From Emydura subglobosa (lineage: Eukaryota > Chordata > Testudines > Chelidae): 64,000 nt of DNA. Below the pieces are notes generated by a model. That model was not told where the DNA came from. It ran no database searches and saw nothing but the letters and a program-made list of their open reading frames with translations. Location of the stretch: assembly GCA_007922225.1 (NCBI GenBank), contig ML679956.1:21640689-21704688 (forward strand). Direction: 5' to 3'. A program made the translations under genes and the position numbers. Below, one piece after another: positions 56,601 through 64,000 of the stretch; within the stretch, counting starts at the first letter, position 1, and each line of letters opens with the position of its first letter.

Positions 56601-59600
56601 ACTTCAATTAATAAGCAATTAAGTACTGTTTGATACAATTTACTATTGTAAGTTAAATATTCATTTTATGTAACTGTTTCAGAACACCATATGTGAAAGA
56701 ACACAGATGAATGTGAGAATGGACAGCAGGTTTTTGTGCTATGCTTTTCAGTGAAATGAAATCCATAGCACTCTTACTTTTTGACAGACATTGCCCAGAC
56801 TAGGACAGGTTTTGATCAAAATGCAAGCTTAGTACATGTATATTTTTCATTTCATTGAGAGAGATGTCACAAAATGCTGCAACTCTAACTCCAAATTGTT
56901 GGCCATACATAGGATATGTAATTTGTGTTTGTGGCAGGCAGGTTAGGTAAGCTGTTTGGTCTGTAGTTTCAGATAATGATTGTTCATTTCTAATATGCAA
57001 CTCACGATAACATCCAGTGGAGAAGTAGCTAGAAAGTCAATCCTGCATTAAACAGCCAAACTTAGGCACATGTTAAATAAACATATAAAGTATGCATGAT
57101 TATAGGCATGAGTTAAACATCATAGATTTGACTGTGCTCAGCTCTGCACAAGAGCACAAGGGTTATCATGAAGTGAAGTGCAAGGCCCTTCCCTCCCTTT
57201 GCTCCCCTTACCTCTAGGTAGAATTAAGTACAGGCTCCTGTGAGAGGGGAGCCACTGCTTCCTTCTAATGTCCATGAACATTAGCTTCCTGAAAGCCAGG
57301 ACTTAGTATTCTCTTTTCCCACAGTGAGCAGAACTGGCTAAGCATGGAAGAATGCACACTTCACCCCTTGAAACAAAGAAGGAGCTGCCATTCTGATGTA
57401 ACACTCTGGGAACAAGCCAGAATTTCCCTAGAGATGCCTGCTGCAGCCCAGCCTCTCTGCACCATCTCCAACACAGGCCATTACTTAAGAATGTCACTAG
57501 TGGTCTCTTATTTGTCAGAAATGCAAATGTGGAAAATACAACCACAGCCAGATCTGCATACAGAAATTTGATTAAACTAAATGAGCAGTTTTTAGTGCCA
57601 GTTTCTGATGCTTCTAGGTCATGTTCTGCTTGCTTTATTCACAAACCATCCTACCGACTTCAGGAATTTGACCCGCAGTGTCCATATATACACCAACATA
57701 TTTTGAACAAGAGAAGAGCAGAATAGAGTCCTTAGAAAGCACCGTGGCAACCACTCCTCCCTACAGGCATTTATTCTGTAACACAGGTACTGACAGACTG
57801 ATCTAATGAGTCACCTCATCCCAGAGTTCACAAACTTTCTTTGTGCCCATATATGTTTTCCCAAAACTGTATTCTAATTCCAAATATTTATTTCTCATTA
57901 CTATAATGCAGCAGCTTAATATAAATATTTGGTTTCTTCTCTTAACATGCAACTAATTTGAAAAGAGAAGTTATCATCATCATCTATTCAAACTACTGAC
58001 TACATACAGTCCATGGTATTTATTTATTTTTTTTTGTTTCTTTATCTATATATCTCTTTCCTTTAAATTTTTTTTCTAGTTGGACATTATAATATTAGAA
58101 AGTTGATATACTTGAGCAAATATTGGCGTAATGATCAGTCTACAATTATCCATTTTTACAAACTGCTAGCGATTTTTGCTTTTCAGTACAAAAATCTGGT
58201 ATCAGTATCATAAACCAATTAAATACATTTCAATGGAGTTTGCAATTATTGATAAGAGAAATTTAATTATCATATATGCAGAAGGTAGTAATAATGGTCT
58301 CAATTAGTTTTTGCCTTCAAGTCTAAGCAAAGTTTTACACTAGTCAATGTTCAGTATCTGTAATGAGTGCATTAATGGGTAGATGATATACAGTAATTAA
58401 GTTTTAGTGCAGTATGGAGGTTATAGGGTATATGTACATATATGCAATTTAACAACAGTTATTTTTCATAACCATTTATCTCAAGCACAGGACGCATATG
58501 CATGATTATATAATTAAGAGTCTTTGTCAGTGTTAATATAATTATTAGGCCTCCTGTACTCAAATATTATCGTCAGATTTTTCTCTCCCCACACTTTTAA
58601 TTGAATGTCTCTGCTTTTAAGATTAATCATTTTCTGTTTTAACTTATGCATTTAAGGTCTTTTTGACATGTGTATTGTGATACTGAGACAAATGTATTTT
58701 TAAAATACAGATTTTAATTTTGTTTTAATTTTTGTTTTAATCTTATCTGGTGATCAGTTTACAAGGTTTTATAGCCATAATCCTTGTTCCAGGGATTTTT
58801 TTAAATAGCTATTTGTTATCAAAATACAACTATCTTTCCCCCTATTTCTGCACTTTCCTTATTCTTGATCATATTGCAAGCAACAGATGCATGCACTGTC
58901 ACTTGAAGTTCCCTCATTTTTCAGCATCTTCCTCTTTCCTTTAGTGTACTCCTGTGGTCAGTCTTTTTTATCTCCTAGACTTTAGTGCCACAAAGGCTCT
59001 TCTGAAAAGGTGAGAACTGATCCAGTGTAGACTATTTCTACAACGTTTAGGTTCAACTATTTAAATCAGGTTTTTCAAGTGTTAGAATGTTTTTGGTAAA
59101 GATTCCATCTTTGAAGGACTAAATAAAATTCAAACTATATGATGGAAAAAGATCAGTTTCTAAATAAACAATCTGCTAGATAGTTATCCCTTGATCATCT
59201 GTTATAGAAAGTGTCATCTACATTTTCTCATTTTTCGTCGTAAAGCATGATTCTTGTTTTCCTTTTTTCTGCATGCACTCTTTCAGTAACAATATTAATA
59301 ACCTTATGCAGCACATACAATGTGTACAACTTAAGTGTTTCACATCTATTCCACTTTCACATCTTTGAACATTATATTCATTTTCAAGCATTGCATTTCT
59401 TTGCTTCTGTGATTATAATCTATTTTGTGCATTGCTGAATATGATAAATATTTTATGTATTTCACCCTATTACCATTTTCTTTTCTTGCATGCCCTGTAT
59501 GTTGCTTGTGCTTATTTCACTAGATGTCAGCTTGTGTTTCTTTGCCTACTTTTGATGCTCTGCTTTTGCGTTATAGTAATGTATATGTGGTAATATTTTT

Positions 59601-60779
59601 GCTCTTTACAGCATTTATTGATTTATATTTTCTTTGTTCAGAAGTTGTATTTTTCATTTTGTATATTATGTGATTAATATTGGCTCACTGTTGCCTACTT
59701 TTAAAAACAACTCTTCTAAGTTTATTACAGCTTCTATGCCTCTTCTAATTTTTCTTCATGTTGTTACCCTGAAGTACTGTTTCTGCAACTGGATACATAT
59801 TTTCATGCATCAATTAAACTCTTTCTTCTGCTTCTTATATAGCTTTCCTTTCATATACAGTATGGCTAAACTTGTGTACTTTATCAAGGAGTTTAATTTT
59901 CCTGTTATCTCTTAGCTTGTACAGACTTGTTGCTTTCAAGTCTATCTAGTTAGTTTGCTCTTTCTCTCAATCCATCATAGGAAAAAAGTTGTCTCTCTTT
60001 ACTTCTACCCATTTATTTTTGAATACTTTACTACTTTAAAGTTTGCTATTCTTTGCATTTCATTGGGTGGTTTTGGACCCTCTGTTATAGACTGTAGATA
60101 GCTACAACTGTAATGCATTGTTTTGGTCAGGGTTATATTATTTCCAATGTATTGTGATTTAATAATATCTGTGATTCAGGGTTGTTTATGTCTGGTTCTT
60201 ATTTTGTTGAATATATGTCCATCACCCCTGCTTGAACACTTTACAGTAGATTATCATGCAAATGGCTATCCTTCCATGTACAACTTGAATAGGGATACTA
60301 TTGAGTTCCACCTCCAGCCTCTGAAATGTGGCATTTTAAAGTGTGCCTTGTCCATCTCTTTCAGCTGGCACAATATAAAAGAATCTTTCTTTCCATTTGC
60401 ATTGTTAGGTCTCTTGGTTAGGTGAGTTCCGTTTCTTCTGTGGTGTGCTTCCAACTGCAACTACTTCTGGGAGGAGCCTATTTCTTGTTCACTTTCCAGG
60501 GGGTTGGCCAAACCTTGAATAAAGTGAAGCAATGTTACAAATCAGAGACAGAGCATTCCCATTTACTCTCTTCCGTAAACTGAGTGCCCTGATAAACTCT
60601 CTACAGAGCCGGGAACTTTTTATTATGATTTGCAATTGTGTTTCTTGTCCCTTGGTTGGGAACAAAAGCTCTTTCACTCGAGGTAGCGGGGGAAATAGGG
60701 TTGTTTGGTTTTGGTTCCTGCTCAGGGTGCACTTCACTCACGCTGGACTGTGCGTTGTCCATCCTGATTTGTAATCTGC
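56601..60779. other. AT-rich stretch, T-rich towards the end, no gene seen
   Basis: From about 58.6 to 60.1 kb the plus strand is T-rich, giving Phe/Leu/Cys-rich frames (for example 59634-59915) that I regard as compositional. No known repeat. The sequence becomes GC-richer from about 60.7 kb into the second CpG island. Confidence 0.5.
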
Positions 60780-61406
60780 CTGCCATATGCTCCTGCACAC
60801 GCCTCTGTGTGCACACCATGCACCTGCTTTCCGGGCTGCATCTCGCCGCTCTGCCTCTTCACCGCCCCTCGCTCTCTTCATCCCTCCGGCCCCTACAACA
60901 CCCACTTTCGCCGGCCAAATCTCTGCTGGCCGGCACCCCCTGTGGCCGTCAAGCCTGGCAGCCGGAGCAGCGTCACCAGCACTACCCCGTCCCCTTCTGC
61001 CGTGGTTCCGGTGCGCAGTCCCCTCGGGTCCCGTCCCCTCGCCGCGTGCTGCCGGCTTGGCACCAGGGCGGCGGCGGCGGCGGGGGGAGGTGGTGTTTAT
61101 TATTATGCCGGTCTTAGCAGGTTGTCTGGATATTGCGCAGCCTTCCTCTCCCCACCCCCCGCGGGCCCCCATCTGGTTGGGCTCCCCGCGCCTCTCCCCT
61201 TCCTGCTGCGTAACTAAGGTGGCTGCGGCTGGCGCCCCCGCCCCGCCCGGCTCTGCTCGGCTCTGCCTGCGCCGCGCGCGCGCGGCCCCCTCTTATCCTG
61301 GCTATTGTGTGTAATCAATGCAGAGCCGACTCACCCTAATCAAGCTGATTACAAATTCCTGCGCGCCCTGGGCCGGAAATCGCACCCCATCCCCCCCTTG
61401 CACCCC

Positions 61407-61480
61407 CCCCCCCCCCCCCCCCCCCATTCCTCTCCCACACTCACCTCCTTGGGTCTCTGGTTTCCAATTCCCCCCCCCCC
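61407..61480. repeat. C-homopolymer tracts beside the assembly gap
   Basis: A long C run ending at 61425 and a run of 10 C immediately before the N block. Confidence 0.85.
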
Positions 61481-61580
61481 NNNNNNNNNNNNNNNNNNNN
61501 NNNNNNNNNNNNNNNNNNNNNNNNNNNNNNNNNNNNNNNNNNNNNNNNNNNNNNNNNNNNNNNNNNNNNNNNNNNNNNNN
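61481..61580. other. Assembly gap (100 N)
   Basis: Exactly 100 N, the usual placeholder for a gap of unknown size, between a poly-C tract and a TC repeat. The true sequence is probably a polypyrimidine or G-quadruplex-forming tract that failed in sequencing. Confidence 0.98.

Positions 61581-61608
<28 letters not shown>
61581..61608. repeat. (TC)n microsatellite abutting the gap
   Basis: Fourteen TC units starting at the last N. The real repeat may be longer and extend into the gap. Confidence 0.93.
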
Positions 61609-61614
<6 letters not shown>

Positions 61615-62519
61615 CCCTCTCTCCCAGGACGCGTCGGATGATCCGGGGCCGCCGGGGAAGGGCTCCGGGCAGCAGCGGCAGCAGGGAGGCAGCGTCCCTC
61701 CTCCTGTCTCGGGCTGCAAAAAAAGCCGGCTGGCCTCGGTGGTGGTGGTGGTGTGGTGTTGTTGTATTAAAATGAGGAGGAGGAAGAAGCCGCCGCCGCC
61801 GCGGCAGCAGCAGCAAGCGGAGAGGAGGAGGAGGAGGAGAGGAGGCTCTGAGCAGGGGACGGCGGCGGCAGCAGCAGGAGGAGGAGGAGGAGTGATGAGT
61901 CAACTAATAATTTAATGGGGACAGAAACGCGGGGGGGTGGGGGGAGCAAAGCGAAGCAGCTCCGTCCGGGGACACACACACACAAATATATCCCTGTAAC
62001 ATCCAGCCACCAACCCGGCCTAAATAAGTAGCCAGCCAGGGGGAAACAAGCATCACAGCCCGGGCTGCTTATTTTTATTCTTTGCAACCTTTGGTTTTCC
62101 AATTTTTCTTGGCCATTTGCAGTAACTCTCCGTGGAGTTGTTGTGGTTTGGGGGGGGAGGGAGGTTTAACACTCTTCTCCTCCCCCCCCCCCTTTGTTTT
62201 TTATTTTTTAAATCATCACACGCGCAACCCACCCCTGGGTGGACTCGGTGGGGAGTGAAATCTCTCTACTTTTGGTGGCGGTGGTGGTGTGCCTTCTTGT
62301 TTGTGTGTGAGTGTGTTTCCTTCCTCCTCCTCCTCCTCTCTTTCTGACAACAGCCCCGGGTAAATGAGACGAGACAGGTCCTCTCTATTTTGTTGTTGTT
62401 GGTTTGGTTGGTTTTTTTTTTTTTAAACGGACGGGGAAGGCGAAATTAAAAGTGGCGTTTTGGTCTCTTTTCTCAACACTTCCCCCCGCCTCCACTACAG
62501 ATCTTTGGGGCTGAGCTCC

Positions 62520-62615
62520 ATGCACAAAGTTTGGGGGCTGTTGGTGGTTTTGGGGAGAGGAGCAGCCTGGTTTTTTGTGTGCGCGCTGTTGTGCTGTATG
62601 CTTGTTGGAGAATAA
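62520..62615 (+). CDS. Short ORF with signal-peptide-like sequence, uncertain
   Basis: 31 codons from ATG at 62520 to TAA at 62613-62615. The peptide starts M-H-K-V-W, then has a hydrophobic core (residues 5-11 and 17-29) of Leu, Val, Phe, Ala and Cys, like a secretory signal or membrane anchor. It lies 20 bases after a good acceptor-like sequence (pyrimidine tract + CAG at about 62475-62500). A GTATGC within the frame (near 62596) could be a donor, which would make this the first coding exon of a secreted or membrane protein. It may equally be a chance frame or an upstream ORF in a 5' UTR. No family recognised. Confidence 0.2.
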   Translation: MHKVWGLLVVLGRGAAWFFVCALLCCMLVGE

Positions 62616-62750
62616 TAGTGTGACAGCCTAGAAGTAGACTTTCTGCTCTGCACACTGGATAGAAAAGCTCCCCCCCCACCCCCCTTGCTCTTGTCCGCAT
62701 TGATATTATTTTTGAAAGGATAGGTAGCCTCAAGTCACCCCCTCCAATTA

Positions 62751-64000
62751 AATCTACTACTTTTATTTTTTTTAATTTATTTTCAGCATTACACTTATCT
62801 GTTCAGTTTTGAGCTTGACTTCCTTCTTTCCTTTCCAAACCTTGAAAACTGTATTCTCCTAAAAGATATTTAATATATATATTTTTTTGTCCATTGCCAT
62901 TTTGCTCATGGCTACTCTGTTTCTCGCCATTTATTTTTGCCCCTCCCCTGCATAGGGGAAAATAACAAAACACAAAAATAATAGAATTTCAGGGGAAGTA
63001 GCCTTCAGGGCTGCTGTTTTTTGGTTTTTGGGGTTTTTTTTGTTTTGTTTTTAAAGGACCTAGACAACATCAGTCTTGAACTTCTTCCTCTTCAAGAGCT
63101 CGGGCTGCAAAGGAAACCTCCTTTGTTTTTGTTACTTATATGCTGCCAAGTTTTGAAGTGGTGAGTTTCGGGTCGGTTTTGCTAATTTCACTCAGAAAAC
63201 TGCAGTGTTTCTGTTTCTAGATAGTACTTTGCTTCTTTGTCTCTTTAAAAGGTCACAGTGAAAGCTTGGCCTGGATTGTGACAGCCATATGGAATGGATA
63301 AGAGCAGAGCCTGTTTTAAATGTGATTATGGGTTTTACTGGGGGAGGGAAGAGGAGGGGAGATGAGAAGGGGAGGGAGCTAATTCATGAGGAGTTAAATA
63401 AATAAAATAATATTGACTTCTTATATTTCAGGAATAGGGACTATTACAATGAGTTCATTCAGAAATCAGTAGATGTGTGTTTGTATATGTGATCTTTTTA
63501 AAACTGTATGCTGAAATTGTGACCTTATATAAATGTCTGGGATGGAAACTTGTAGCTAGTATAAAGGATGTCTAAATATGAAACCTGAATAAACTCTCTA
63601 CCTGCCATCTGTAGAGATAATAGTTACTCTAGAGTGCTGTCCTTCTGGGCAGGCCATGCTGATTGTTGCTCATCACTGTTCCAAACTAAGGTTTCAGTGA
63701 ACTTTAGCCTTGGGCATGGAGTTTAAATAAGTAAATGAGTTGTTTTATGTGTATGTAATTTTGCTGTGTAATGTAAAGCTTTTTACAAGATGACGAAGAA
63801 TTTAAAGGATGCTTATGGGTGCTAAGGCCAAATTAGAATGACCTCTGTGGTGTTTTGGTAGCAGTCAATCCATTAACTAAATTATGATCTTATCATTTTT
63901 ATTCACTATACATGATGTAGTAAGTTCTGTTCTGTTCTGCTCATGATGACTAGATACTTTTTGTAGCAAGAACTTTGGAGCAGAAGTGTATTACTTAAGT
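62751..64000. other. Downstream flank of the second island, AT-rich, no gene seen
   Basis: T-rich sequence with no frame or repeat family recognised. Confidence 0.5.

Larger units (their letters stand above)
60780..62750. promoter_or_regulatory. Second CpG island, probable promoter/5' exon region of an unidentified gene
   Basis: GC- and CpG-rich, with (GCG)n at about 61068-61084, CG-alternating 'gcgccgcgcgcgcgcgg' near 61270, C-tracts (about 61407-61425, 61471-61480), a 100-N gap, (TC)n, and purine-rich GAG/GGA and CAG runs at 61770-61895. Long frames on both strands again come from composition, and some run through the gap as unknown residues. Downstream, at about 62475-62500, a strong pyrimidine tract and CAG looks like a splice acceptor, followed by a short ATG frame (62520-62615). 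Direction and gene unknown. Together with the island at 42.25-44.45 kb it may be an alternative promoter of one gene. Confidence 0.65.

Noticed and set aside
57344..57726. Two adjacent frames (75 and 65 codons) considered as possible exons
   Set aside because: No domain, and no convincing acceptor/donor pair at their ends.
58600..60120. Series of Phe/Leu/Cys-rich frames that look membrane-like
   Set aside because: The region is T-rich on the plus strand, which gives such frames by chance. No start context or conserved motif.
61305..61903. Frames of 107-184 codons across the assembly gap
   Set aside because: They pass through 100 N bases and translate poly-C and TC repeats into Pro and Ser/Leu runs. 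No evidence of coding.
1..64000. CRISPR arrays, operons, bacterial promoters or phage-like genes
   Set aside because: No regularly spaced repeats, no ribosome-binding-site-led gene clusters and no prokaryotic coding density. The repeat content is that of a sauropsid genome.

Overview
The window reads as vertebrate nuclear DNA, most likely from a turtle, with a crocodilian as the alternative. The case rests on repeats: several CR1 LINE subfamilies dominate, with a Penelope-like element, a hAT-type MITE with 8-bp target duplications, short palindromic MITEs, MIR-type core-SINEs and a solo LTR of a kind I recall as abundant in turtles. I found no intact protein-coding gene. Most open frames are fragments of retrotransposons or low-complexity readings of CpG islands.

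Layout. 0-22 kb is AT-rich, intergenic or intronic DNA with scattered repeats: an inverted pair of CR1 copies (1.2-4.0 kb), two foldback MITEs (4.7-5.8 kb), a reverse CR1 split by a 1,265-bp solo LTR (8.8-11.8 kb), and an exon-like decayed coding stretch on the minus strand at 15.55-15.91 kb that I could not name. 22.1-34.1 kb is a dense, nested retroelement block: a CR1 with a 306-codon open RT fragment; an older near full-length CR1 (about 23.4-28.6 kb) interrupted by a younger CR1 and a 510-bp hAT MITE; a minus-strand APE-type LINE (28.6-31.1 kb) with its middle missing and a CR1 in the gap; and a Penelope-like element (31.3-34.05 kb) with RT, a GIY-YIG remnant and a hammerhead-like motif in its 3' region.

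34-42 kb is AT-rich with few repeats: a MIR, a short palindrome and a 50-bp direct repeat. 42.25-44.45 kb is a strong CpG island with a TATA-like box, G-tracts, CGG/CAG runs and a good splice-donor match, so probably a promoter and first exon. 44.4-60.7 kb is AT-rich and nearly free of recognisable repeats. 60.8-62.75 kb is a second CpG island, broken by a 100-N assembly gap. Two islands about 18 kb apart with a repeat-poor stretch between them is what alternative promoters of a regulated (often developmental) gene look like. I could not identify the gene.

The retroelements do not act together as a system. The value of the window is in its insertion history, the Penelope copy with its possible ribozyme, the unidentified exon-like piece, and the two-island repeat-poor domain.
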